Shown piece by piece: positions 35,668-44,163 of a stretch of DNA of 64,000 nucleotides. The first letter of the stretch is position 1. Every line of letters starts with the position of its first letter. Origin of the DNA: Rhodanobacter thiooxydans LCS2. GTDB lineage: Bacteria; Pseudomonadota; Gammaproteobacteria; Xanthomonadales; Rhodanobacteraceae. Below the pieces are notes generated by a model that saw nothing but the letters and a program-made list of their open reading frames with translations, was not told the DNA's origin and did not search any database. The DNA lies in contig NZ_AJXW01000024.1 of assembly GCF_000264375.1 (NCBI RefSeq), positions 1 to 64,000 of the forward strand, given 5' to 3'. A program made the translations under genes and the position numbers.

Positions 35668-36825
35668 TCACGGGCCGGCCAGCGCCGACAGCACCGTCGC
35701 CACCACCAGCCCGAAGCCGGTGCCCAGGATGTAACCGAGCAAGGCCAGCAGGATGCCCACCGGCACCAGTGCGGCCGAATAGCTGGCCGCCAGGATCGGC
35801 GTGGCCGCCACCCCGCCAATATGCGCCAGCGAGGAGATGCCGCACAGGTACAGGTCGAAGCGGAACAGTTTGGCGAAGCCGACCAGCAACACCGCGTGGA
35901 TCGCGATGACGGTGACGCCGCACAACAGGTACAGCGGCGCCGCGGCGATGCCCTGGAAGTTGCTCTGCGAAGCCAGCACCGCCACCACGCTGATCAGCAT
36001 CGCGCTGGAGATCGTGCTGGCGCCGGGGAACTCGGCCAGCGGCGTATGCGCCGCCACCAGGCCGAAGCCGGTGGCCAGCAGGATGGTCCAGGTGGTGGCG
36101 CTGACCATGCCGGACACCGGCAACCAGCCGGCCAGCCAGGCCGCCAGCGCCGCCGCCGCCAGCGCCATGCCCAACCACAGCAGCACGCTGTCGTAAGTGG
36201 TCGGCGCCTTGGTCTTCACCGGCGCCAGGGGGATGTCGCCGCTGGATATCGCCCGGGTCCAGCGGTTGAACGCCGGCGCCAGCCGTGCCACCGAGAACAG
36301 CACCACCACCCACATCGAGTAACCGAGCGCATCGGTCAGCAGCGACATCGCCAGGTAGGTATCGGACATGCCGATCGCCTGCTTCACCGCGATCATGTTC
36401 GCGCTGCCGCCGACCCAGCTACCGGACAGTGCGGCCAGCGGCTGCCAGGCGTCGCCGGGCAGCCAGTGGCGGTAGAGCAGGTAGGTGGCGATGAAGGCCA
36501 TGAACAGGCTCAGCGAGGTGCAGGCGAACACGCCAAGAACCCGCGGGCCAAGCCGCCAGATCGCGCGCAGGTCGCAGTTGATCATCAGCAGGAACAGCAG
36601 CGCCGGCACCAGGTGCGTCACCAGCGTCGACTGCGCCGCCTTGATCTCCGCGTTGACCTGCCACAGCCCGGACACCGCCAGTGCGGTGACGAACAGGTAG
36701 GTCAGCACGATCGGCGGCAGTACCGAGAACAGCTTCCAGCCGTAGCGGCGCTCGATCGCCGGAAACAGCCCGGCGATCAGCAGCATCAGCGCCAGGTAAG
36801 GCCAGACCGTGTGGATCACTTGCAT
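35668..36825 (-). CDS. DUF819 family membrane protein
   Basis: A 385-residue polytopic protein with about ten helices. Family marks are LSGSWVGGSANMIAVKQAIG, LTDALGYSMWVVVLFS, and the second-half copy SSLAHIGGVAATPILAASY. The two GG(S/V)AN/AT segments suggest an inverted-repeat transporter fold like the Na+/glutamate (GltS) group. It heads the minus-strand operon with the NlpC/P60 and epimerase genes, so import of a murein-derived peptide or amino acid is plausible. No function is established for this family that I can name. Confidence 0.82.
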   Translation of the reverse strand: MQVIHTVWPYLALMLLIAGLFPAIERRYGWKLFSVLPPIVLTYLFVTALAVSGLWQVNAEIKAAQSTLVTHLVPALLFLLMINCDLRAIWRLGPRVLGVFACTSLSLFMAFIATYLLYRHWLPGDAWQPLAALSGSWVGGSANMIAVKQAIGMSDTYLAMSLLTDALGYSMWVVVLFSVARLAPAFNRWTRAISSGDIPLAPVKTKAPTTYDSVLLWLGMALAAAALAAWLAGWLPVSGMVSATTWTILLATGFGLVAAHTPLAEFPGASTISSAMLISVVAVLASQSNFQGIAAAPLYLLCGVTVIAIHAVLLVGFAKLFRFDLYLCGISSLAHIGGVAATPILAASYSAALVPVGILLALLGYILGTGFGLVVATVLSALAGP

Positions 36826-36985
36826 CCCCTCGTGGATCGTTCGCGGGTATTCGCAGGCTGGCCAGCTTTCACCATCAAGGAATAGCTGATTCTTCTTTGC
36901 TACGCCAGAAGCATAAATTATTGACCAGCATTTGCAAGCGTGTTACACAGCGGCTTCAGGGGATTCGTTGCGGGGACGTTTGTCG

Positions 36986-38512
36986 ATGGATACGTTGCTG
37001 CCTGTCGCACCGGGAATATGCCGCCGCACTCGCGGTCTGCGCCTCGCTGCGTCCCTGCTCGCCCTGCTGTTCGTCGTGCCGTTCGCGCATGCCGAAAGCA
37101 ACCAGGACGGCAAGGCCGTCACCCCCATCATCGCCCAGATCGACGCCGGCCACTTCAAGGCCGCCGAAGCGGCGATCGCCGGCGCACTGGCACAGCCCGG
37201 ACTGACCGCCGACACGCGCGACGCGCTCGCGTTCCAGCGCGAACGCATGCGCCGCATCCTGCTCGACTTCACGCTGAGCGCCGACGACGTCAAGACGCGC
37301 GTACGCAAGCAGATCCCCGACCTCACCGATGCCGAGTTCGCGAAATGGAACGCGGCCGGCCTGTTCGAGCACCAGGTGATCGACGGCCGCACGCTGTACT
37401 TCAAGCGCACACCCGGCAACCTGTTCCGGCTCAGCCCCGAAGCGGTAGCGCGACGCGCGGTGCAGGCGCCGATCACCGACGGCCCGATGGAATCGCTGAA
37501 CGACCACCAGCGAGCGATCTACCAGGCCGCGCTGGCCGAACACAGGAGCAGCGTGCTGCCGCAGCGCCTGCGCATGACGCAGACGCTGACCGTCGAAGCC
37601 GACGCGGTGCCCGCCGGCGAGACGATACGCGCGTGGATTCCCTACCCGCAGGCGGTGCCCGGCCAGCAGGAAGACATCCGCTACGTGGCCAGCGTGCCGG
37701 CACGGCACGACATCGCGCCGGAGTCGGCGCCGCAGCGCACGGTGTACCTGGAAAAGCCGGCAGTGGCCGGTCAGAAAACCGTGTTCTCGGTCACCTACGA
37801 GCTGACCCTGCTCGCGCAGTACCACGCGATCGACACGACCAGGGTCACGGCGGAGAAGATCACGCCGGAGCTGGCCCCGTTCGTGGCCGAGCGCGCGCCG
37901 CACATCGTGTTCACCGACGCCATGCGCGCATTCTCGCGCAAAGTCGTCGGCGACGAGAAGAACCCGTACCGCATCGCGCAGAAGCTGTTTGCCGCGGTCG
38001 ACCGCATCCCCTGGGCCGGCGCGCGCGAATACTCGACGATCTCCAACATCAGCGACTACGCGCTGCATGCCGGCCACGCCGACTGCGGCCAGCAGACCCT
38101 GCTGCTGATGACCCTGCTGCGGCTCAACGGCATCCCCACGCGCTGGCAGTCGGGCATGGTCTATTCGGACGACGGCAGCCGTTACAGCAACATCCACGAT
38201 TGGGGCTACCTCTACCTGCCGCCGTACGGCTGGGTGCCGATGGACGTCACCACCGGCCGCCTGCAGCCGAAACCCGGCGACGACCAGGCGCTGGAGTGGT
38301 TCTACCTCGGCGGCCTCGACAACTGGCGCATCGCCTTCAACGACGACTTCGGCCGCCACTTCCAGCCGTCCAAACGGCACTTCCGCTCCGACGACGTGGA
38401 CTCGCAGCGCGGCGAGGCCGAATGGCGTGGCGGCAACCTTTATTTCGATCAACTGGATTACGACTTCGACTGGCAGGTGCTGCCAGCGGCGCAGGGACGC
38501 AGCAGCAACTAA
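36986..38512 (+). CDS. Secreted transglutaminase-like domain protein
   Basis: A 508-residue exported protein with a signal peptide (RLAASLLALLFVVPFAHA). A helical region follows, then a beta-rich middle (RMTQTLTVEADAVPAGETIRAW), then a transglutaminase/protease core. Its catalytic triad is visible: Cys in HADCGQQTLLLMTLLRLNG, His in YSNIHDWGYLYLPPYG and Asp in WVPMDVTTG. Such bacterial proteins are usually cysteine peptidases or amidases. It faces the minus operon across a 160-bp AT-rich promoter region and precedes a TonB receptor. ATG 36986 is chosen by the signal peptide. Confidence 0.85.
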   Translation: MDTLLPVAPGICRRTRGLRLAASLLALLFVVPFAHAESNQDGKAVTPIIAQIDAGHFKAAEAAIAGALAQPGLTADTRDALAFQRERMRRILLDFTLSADDVKTRVRKQIPDLTDAEFAKWNAAGLFEHQVIDGRTLYFKRTPGNLFRLSPEAVARRAVQAPITDGPMESLNDHQRAIYQAALAEHRSSVLPQRLRMTQTLTVEADAVPAGETIRAWIPYPQAVPGQQEDIRYVASVPARHDIAPESAPQRTVYLEKPAVAGQKTVFSVTYELTLLAQYHAIDTTRVTAEKITPELAPFVAERAPHIVFTDAMRAFSRKVVGDEKNPYRIAQKLFAAVDRIPWAGAREYSTISNISDYALHAGHADCGQQTLLLMTLLRLNGIPTRWQSGMVYSDDGSRYSNIHDWGYLYLPPYGWVPMDVTTGRLQPKPGDDQALEWFYLGGLDNWRIAFNDDFGRHFQPSKRHFRSDDVDSQRGEAEWRGGNLYFDQLDYDFDWQVLPAAQGRSSN

Positions 38513-38570
38513 CCAACCAGCAGCTTTTCATGAACATGGCATCGACGGCGTCGATGGGGGAGATGGGGAC

Positions 38571-41567
38571 ATGAGCAACACCCGGACATTGCGCAGGACC
38601 GTACTCGGCACGGCGCTCGGACTGGCACTGGCCGCCTTCGGCGGACCGCAGGCGTACGCAGCCAACAACGACGGCTCGGTGGCCGGCCGCACCCAGGCCG
38701 GCGCCACCGTGGTCGTGATCAATCCGGCCACCGGCCTGACCCGCACGATCACCGCCGACAACGACGGCAGCTACCGCTTTCCGTTCCTGCCGGTGGGTCA
38801 GTACACCATCAGCGCCAGCAGCGGCGGCCAGCCGGTGGGGCCGACGCGCAATGTCACGGTGGCGCTGGGCACCACCACCACGGTGGACCTGGGCGCGGCG
38901 AACGCGACCAGCCTGGCCACCATCAACGTCACCGGCTCGGTGCTGCCGGTGATCGACGTGAGCTCCACCGAATCGGCCACCATCGTCTCGCGCGCCGAAC
39001 TGGCGCGCCTGCCGGTCAACCAGAACGTCACCTCGGTGGCCCTGCTGGCGCCCGGCGTGGTCAAGGGCAACGCCGCCTTCGGCGGCATTTCCTTCGGCGG
39101 CTCCTCAATCGCGGAGAACGCGTTCTACGTCAACGGCCTCAACGTCACCGACTTCTACAACCGCAACGGTTTCTCCGAGGCGCCGTTCGCGTTCTACGAC
39201 CAGTTCCAGGTCAAGACCGGCGGCTACTCGGTCGAGTTCGGCCGCACCACCGGTGGGGTGGTCAACGCGGTGGCGCGCTCGGGCACCAACGAATTCAAGG
39301 GCGGCGTGGAGATCACCCTGGAACCGGGCAACTGGCATTCGCGCGCCGACGACCACTACGACGCCAGCGGTCACCGCTACCTCACCGCTAGCCGCGACCG
39401 GGACTCGCTGGTGAAGACGAACGTCTGGGCGTCCGGTCCGATCGTCAAGGACAAGCTGTTCATCTTCGCCATGTACGAGGCCCGCGGCAGCACCCCGCGC
39501 AACACCAACAACGCCGGCACCACGCTGACTTCCAACAACTCGGACACCGGCTTCTGGGGCACCACCATCGACTGGAACATCACCGACAGCAACGTGCTGC
39601 AGCTGATGGCGTTCTCCGACAAGAACAAGAACACCGGCGACGTCTACAGCTACGACTACGACACCAGCACCATTGGCACCCGCACCAACCAGGTCTTCAC
39701 CGACACCGGCGGCAAGAACTGGGCACTGACCTGGACCAGCTACCTCACCAACGACCTGTCGATGAAGCTGATGACCGGCCGCAACGAACGCGAGGCATTC
39801 ACCCACTCGCAGCTGGACGTCGACTGCAACTACGTCGCGGCCAACAATGCGTTCAGGGCGATCCACGACCCCGGCGTGCGGCTGGGCTGCACCAGCAGCT
39901 CCACCGTGTACAAGCGCAACGACACCCGCAAGCAGGCGCGTGCCGACTTCGAGTGGACGCTGGGCGACCACCTGCTGCGCTTCGGCTACGACCACGAGAA
40001 CGACACCTCCGACTATAGCCGCCACTACGCCGGACCGGGCGCGTACTACTACAACCTGTATGCCGCCAGCGCCGGCTCCACCATCTCCAACGGCGGCGTG
40101 GTGCCGGCCGGCTACGACTCCTACGTGCGCGCGCGGCGCTACGAGATCGCCGGCACCTTCACCACCAAGAACGCCGCGTACTACATCGAGGACAACTGGC
40201 AGCTCACGCCAAACCTGGTGCTCAACGCCGGCGTGCGCAACGACAGCTTCGACAACCAGGACGCCGCGGGCCGCAGCTACATCAAGATGAGCCGGCAGAT
40301 CGCGCCGCGGCTGGGCTTCTCCTGGGACATGAAGGGCGACGGCAGCACCAAGCTGTTCGGCAACCTCGGCCGCTACTACCTGCCGGTGGCCAACGTGATC
40401 AACATCAAGCAGGCCGGTGGCCTGCTCGACGAGCGCACCTACTACGCGTTCGACGGCTGGGACTACAAGACCCTCAACGGTGTGCAGTACGCCGTCCCGA
40501 AGCTCGGGCCGCAGATCGGCGCGGTCGACAATTCGCAGGGCAACGGCACCGTGGGCGACCTGCGTTCCGAGGTCGACAAGAACATGGACCCGGTCTACCA
40601 GGACGAGGCGATCCTGGGCTTCCAGCAGCTGATCACCTCACAGTGGTCGTGGGGCGTCAGCGCCACCTACCGGCGCCTGCACAACGCGATCGACGACATG
40701 GAGATCAGCGCCACCCCGCAGTGCGGCGGGGACGGCTACGTCGGCTGGGTGATGGCCAACCCGGGCAAGAGCGTCACCGTGTGGGGCGACACCCACTGCA
40801 CCGGCACCGCCGACGGCTGGGTCACCATCGATACCTCCAAGCAAGGCTGGGCGATGTACGACGCCTCCGGCAATTATCTCGGCCAGCGCGGCTGGGTGAA
40901 GCCCAAGCGCACCTATGCCGCCGTCGAGCTGCAGTTGAACCGCGCGTGGGACGAGAAGTGGGCGATGAACGCCTCATACACGATGTCGTGGAACCGCGGC
41001 AACGCGGAAGGCCCGGTCAACTCGGATACCGACTTCGACGACACCGGCCGCACCGAGAACTTCGACGATCCGTGGGTGAACCTGGGCGGCAACGGCTACC
41101 TGCCGAACGACCGCCGCCACCAGTTCAAGCTCCGCGGCACCTATGCGCTCACCCCGCACTGGCAGCTTGGCGCCGACGTGAACGCCGCCTCCGGCGGCCC
41201 GATCACCGGTTTCGGTGTGGGCAACCCCTACGACGCCACCAACTACCACAGCTACTTCATCTGCGTGCAGAACTGCGACTCGCCGGTATCCGAGGACCGT
41301 GTCTACGAGCGCTCGCCGCGCGGCAAGTACGGCCGCCTGCCGTGGACCTTCACTCTCAACGCCGGCATCAGCTACATCCAGCCGTTCGAAGGCGGCGAGT
41401 TCCGGGTGAAGCTGGCTGTCTACAACCTGCTCAACCAGAAGCACACCACCGCGGTAGACCAGGACCTGCAGACGTCCATCTCCAACTCCACCAGCGACAC
41501 GTTCCGCCAGCCGCTGGGCTTCCAGTCGCCGCGGTTCACCCAGCTGACCATGTCCGTCAACTTCTGA
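38571..41567 (+). CDS. TonB-dependent receptor with carboxypeptidase-regulatory-like N-terminus
   Basis: A 998-residue outer-membrane receptor of the Oar-like group. It has a signal peptide (VLGTALGLALAAFGGPQAYA), a CarboxypepD_reg-like domain at about 33-110 (GATVVVINPATGLTRTITAD, then DGSYRFPFLPVGQY), the TonB-box region (ATINVTGS), and a plug (VDVSS/LPVNQNVTSVALLAPG, FYVNGLNVTDFYN). A 22-strand barrel runs to the terminal ...MSVNF. Its ligand is unknown. As part of a set encoding murein-peptide enzymes, uptake of muropeptides or oligopeptides is likely. A strong terminator follows. Confidence 0.92.
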   Translation: MSNTRTLRRTVLGTALGLALAAFGGPQAYAANNDGSVAGRTQAGATVVVINPATGLTRTITADNDGSYRFPFLPVGQYTISASSGGQPVGPTRNVTVALGTTTTVDLGAANATSLATINVTGSVLPVIDVSSTESATIVSRAELARLPVNQNVTSVALLAPGVVKGNAAFGGISFGGSSIAENAFYVNGLNVTDFYNRNGFSEAPFAFYDQFQVKTGGYSVEFGRTTGGVVNAVARSGTNEFKGGVEITLEPGNWHSRADDHYDASGHRYLTASRDRDSLVKTNVWASGPIVKDKLFIFAMYEARGSTPRNTNNAGTTLTSNNSDTGFWGTTIDWNITDSNVLQLMAFSDKNKNTGDVYSYDYDTSTIGTRTNQVFTDTGGKNWALTWTSYLTNDLSMKLMTGRNEREAFTHSQLDVDCNYVAANNAFRAIHDPGVRLGCTSSSTVYKRNDTRKQARADFEWTLGDHLLRFGYDHENDTSDYSRHYAGPGAYYYNLYAASAGSTISNGGVVPAGYDSYVRARRYEIAGTFTTKNAAYYIEDNWQLTPNLVLNAGVRNDSFDNQDAAGRSYIKMSRQIAPRLGFSWDMKGDGSTKLFGNLGRYYLPVANVINIKQAGGLLDERTYYAFDGWDYKTLNGVQYAVPKLGPQIGAVDNSQGNGTVGDLRSEVDKNMDPVYQDEAILGFQQLITSQWSWGVSATYRRLHNAIDDMEISATPQCGGDGYVGWVMANPGKSVTVWGDTHCTGTADGWVTIDTSKQGWAMYDASGNYLGQRGWVKPKRTYAAVELQLNRAWDEKWAMNASYTMSWNRGNAEGPVNSDTDFDDTGRTENFDDPWVNLGGNGYLPNDRRHQFKLRGTYALTPHWQLGADVNAASGGPITGFGVGNPYDATNYHSYFICVQNCDSPVSEDRVYERSPRGKYGRLPWTFTLNAGISYIQPFEGGEFRVKLAVYNLLNQKHTTAVDQDLQTSISNSTSDTFRQPLGFQSPRFTQLTMSVNF

Positions 41568-41583
41568 TCGTCCTCCCCCGATC

Positions 41584-41615
41584 GCGGCCCGCGCAATTGG
41601 CGGGCCGCTTTTTTT
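41584..41615 (+). terminator. Rho-independent terminator after the TonB receptor gene
   Basis: A perfect 9-bp GC stem (41584-41592 with 41600-41608) is followed by seven T residues. It should end the transglutaminase-receptor transcript before lysA. Confidence 0.95.
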
Positions 41616-41650
41616 CCGGCGCCACCGCCCCAGCCACCGATAGCGAAATC

Positions 41651-42955
41651 ATGCCCACGCAGATGACGAACCGCCCGGCGGCACAGGAAACTGCCCGGGA
41701 AACGGATGGTGCCCCCGGCATGTTCGACGGCGTCGACCTGCGGCGACTGGCCGAACGCATCGCCACCCCCTTTCATGCCTACTCCGCCGGCGCGATCCAC
41801 CGGCGCATCGACGAACTCCAGGCCGCGCTGGCGGGCCTCGACGCCACCGTGTGCTTCGCGGTCAAGGCCAACCCCAACCTCGCCATCCTGCAATTGATGG
41901 CGAACGCCGGCGTCGGCGCCGACATCGTCTCGGTCGGCGAACTGCGCCGTGCGCTCAACGCCGGCATCCCGGCCGAGCGCATCGTGTTTTCCGGCGTCGG
42001 CAAGAGCGCCGACGAGATCGCCGGCGCGCTGAACGTCGGCATCATGCGCTTCAACGTCGAATCGCTGGACGAATTGCACACGCTGCAGCGCCTCGCGAAA
42101 GCGCAGGAGGTGACCGCGCGCGCCGCAGTGCGCATCAACCCCGACGTGGACGCGCGGACCCACGCGAAGATCTCCACCGGCAAATCGGAAAACAAGTTCG
42201 GCGTCAGCATCGACGAGGCGCGCCGCTGGTTCGCCGAGCGCAAACAACTGAGCCACGTGCAGCTCGACGGCCTGCACGTGCACATCGGCTCGCAGATCCT
42301 CAGCGTCGAACCGTTCCGGCTCGCGCTGCAGCGGGTCGCCGCGTTCTGGCAGGAACTCGAACGAACCGGCCACCCGATCAACAGCATCGACGTGGGCGGC
42401 GGCCTCGGCGTGTGCTACCGCGCCGGCGTGGACCGGCCGCTCGCTGCCGCCGATTACGTCGACGTGATCCGCGCCGCGCTGGCCGGCTACCGCGGCCGCC
42501 TGCTGCTGGAGCCGGGCCGCTGGCTGGTGGCCGAGGCCGGCGTGCTGCTGACCCGGGTGCTGCGCGTCAAGGAAGGCGCCGAGCGGCGCTTCCTGGTACT
42601 GGACGCGGCGATGAACGACCTGCAGCGGCCCAGCCTGTACGACGCCTGGCACGACATCGTGCCGGTCGCCGACACGCCGCGCCCGCCGGCCACCTACGAC
42701 ATCGTCGGCCCGGTCTGTGAAACCGGCGACACCTTTGCGCGCGCGCGTGAGCTGCCCGAGTGTTCGGCGGGCGACCTCTTGCTGATCAGGGCCACCGGCG
42801 CGTACGGTGCGTCGATGGCGTCCACCTACAACTCGCGGCCGCTGGCGGCCGAGGTGCTGCTCGACCAAGGCCGCTACGCCGTGGTGCGCCGCCGCCAGCA
42901 CTTCGAGGAAATGATCGCCGGCGAGCAGCCGGCGCGGAACTGGGAAACCGCATGA
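41651..42955 (+). CDS. lysA: Diaminopimelate decarboxylase-type PLP enzyme
   Basis: A 434-residue fold-III PLP decarboxylase. It has Lys72 (CFAVKANPN) for the Schiff base, HVHIGSQI (210-216), the glycine loop VGGGLGV, EPGRWLV (287-293), Cys356 in CETGD and Tyr393 near the end. HIGSQ, EPGR and CETGD favour meso-diaminopimelate decarboxylase, giving L-lysine and CO2. Here it starts an operon of murein-peptide enzymes and not a lysine-biosynthesis cluster. It could therefore use DAP freed from peptidoglycan. It overlaps the dipeptidase gene by 4 nt. Confidence 0.88.
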   Translation: MPTQMTNRPAAQETARETDGAPGMFDGVDLRRLAERIATPFHAYSAGAIHRRIDELQAALAGLDATVCFAVKANPNLAILQLMANAGVGADIVSVGELRRALNAGIPAERIVFSGVGKSADEIAGALNVGIMRFNVESLDELHTLQRLAKAQEVTARAAVRINPDVDARTHAKISTGKSENKFGVSIDEARRWFAERKQLSHVQLDGLHVHIGSQILSVEPFRLALQRVAAFWQELERTGHPINSIDVGGGLGVCYRAGVDRPLAAADYVDVIRAALAGYRGRLLLEPGRWLVAEAGVLLTRVLRVKEGAERRFLVLDAAMNDLQRPSLYDAWHDIVPVADTPRPPATYDIVGPVCETGDTFARARELPECSAGDLLLIRATGAYGASMASTYNSRPLAAEVLLDQGRYAVVRRRQHFEEMIAGEQPARNWETA

Positions 42956-44163
42956 ACCTGACCGTCCGCCTCGCCCTTCTCGCCACCTTGGCCCTGCCCG
43001 CCGCATTGCATGCGCAGACGGCGCAGGACCCGCCGGTCACCATCGACACCCACGTCGACATCCCGTTCAACTACATGGCCGAGCCACGCTTCGACGTCGG
43101 CAAGGACACGCGCCTGCTGGTCGACCTGGGCAAGATGGAACGCGGCGGCCTGAACGCGGTGTTCTTCGTGGTGTGGGTGCCGCAGCACGCGCTCGACGCC
43201 GCCGGCTACGCCAAGGCGGTGCAGCAGGCCAGCCAGAAGTACGACGGCATCGGCCGCATGCTGATGATGTATCCCGACCGCATCCGCCTGGCCACCACGC
43301 CGGAACAGCTGCTGGCCAACCGCAAGGCCGGCCTGCTCTCGGCGACCATCGAGATCGAGAACGCCTACTCGCTCGGCCACGACCTGCACCGCCTCGACGC
43401 CGCGTTCGATCGCGGCGCGCGTTCGGTCGGCCTGGTCCACGTCGGCAACAACGACCTGTGCAGCAGCTCGCTGCCCGACACCAAACACGGCGAGCCGGCG
43501 ATGAACAGTGCCGGCGACCAGGGCATGAGCGAGTTCGGCCGCGCCGTGGTCAAGCGCGCCAACCAGCTCGGCATGCTGGTCGACATCTCGCACGCCTCGG
43601 ACAACTGCGTGCGCGACGCGCTCAAGGTCTCCAGCACGCCGCTGATCGCCTCGCACTCCGGCGCCCGCGCCGTGCTCGACCACCCGCGCAACCTGCCCGA
43701 CGACCTGCTGCGCGCGATCGCCGCCAAGGGTGGCGTGGTGCAGGCGGTGGCATACAAGGAATTCCTGAAGCACGACCCCGGCCGCGAGGCCGCCGAGAAA
43801 AAATTGCAGGAGGCGGTGGCCAAGCAGGCCGGCGAGAAGAAATACGACAGCGACAACGACGACTACCGGCCCGAGATGGAAGCGGGCATGGCCGAGATCC
43901 AGAAGAAATATCCACTGGCCACGCTGGACGACTACGTCAAGCAGATCCGGCACATGGTGAACGTGGCCGGCATCGACCACGTCGGCCTCGCTTCCGACTT
44001 CGACGGCGGCGGCGGCATCACCGGCTGGAAGGACGCCAGCGAAACCCGCAACGTCACCGCTGCGCTGCGCAAGGCCGGCTTCAGCGACGCCGATATCGCC
44101 AAGCTGTGGGGCGGCAACCTGCTGCGCGTATGGGGCGAGGTGGAGCGGCATGCGCAACATTGA
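42952..44163 (+). CDS. Secreted M19 membrane-dipeptidase family protein
   Basis: A 403-residue exported zinc dipeptidase with a signal peptide (VRLALLATLALPAALHAQ). The metal site begins with TIDTHVDIPF (His34, Asp36); further family segments are SATIEIENAYSLG, SVGLVHVGNNDLCSSS, LVDISHASDN, LIASHSGARAVLDHPRN and HVGLASDFDGG. M19 enzymes cut dipeptides, including ones with a D-residue at the second position. In this operon L-Ala-L/D-Glu is a natural substrate. It is coupled to lysA (ATGA) and overlaps the next gene by 14 nt. Confidence 0.92.
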   Translation: MNLTVRLALLATLALPAALHAQTAQDPPVTIDTHVDIPFNYMAEPRFDVGKDTRLLVDLGKMERGGLNAVFFVVWVPQHALDAAGYAKAVQQASQKYDGIGRMLMMYPDRIRLATTPEQLLANRKAGLLSATIEIENAYSLGHDLHRLDAAFDRGARSVGLVHVGNNDLCSSSLPDTKHGEPAMNSAGDQGMSEFGRAVVKRANQLGMLVDISHASDNCVRDALKVSSTPLIASHSGARAVLDHPRNLPDDLLRAIAAKGGVVQAVAYKEFLKHDPGREAAEKKLQEAVAKQAGEKKYDSDNDDYRPEMEAGMAEIQKKYPLATLDDYVKQIRHMVNVAGIDHVGLASDFDGGGGITGWKDASETRNVTAALRKAGFSDADIAKLWGGNLLRVWGEVERHAQH

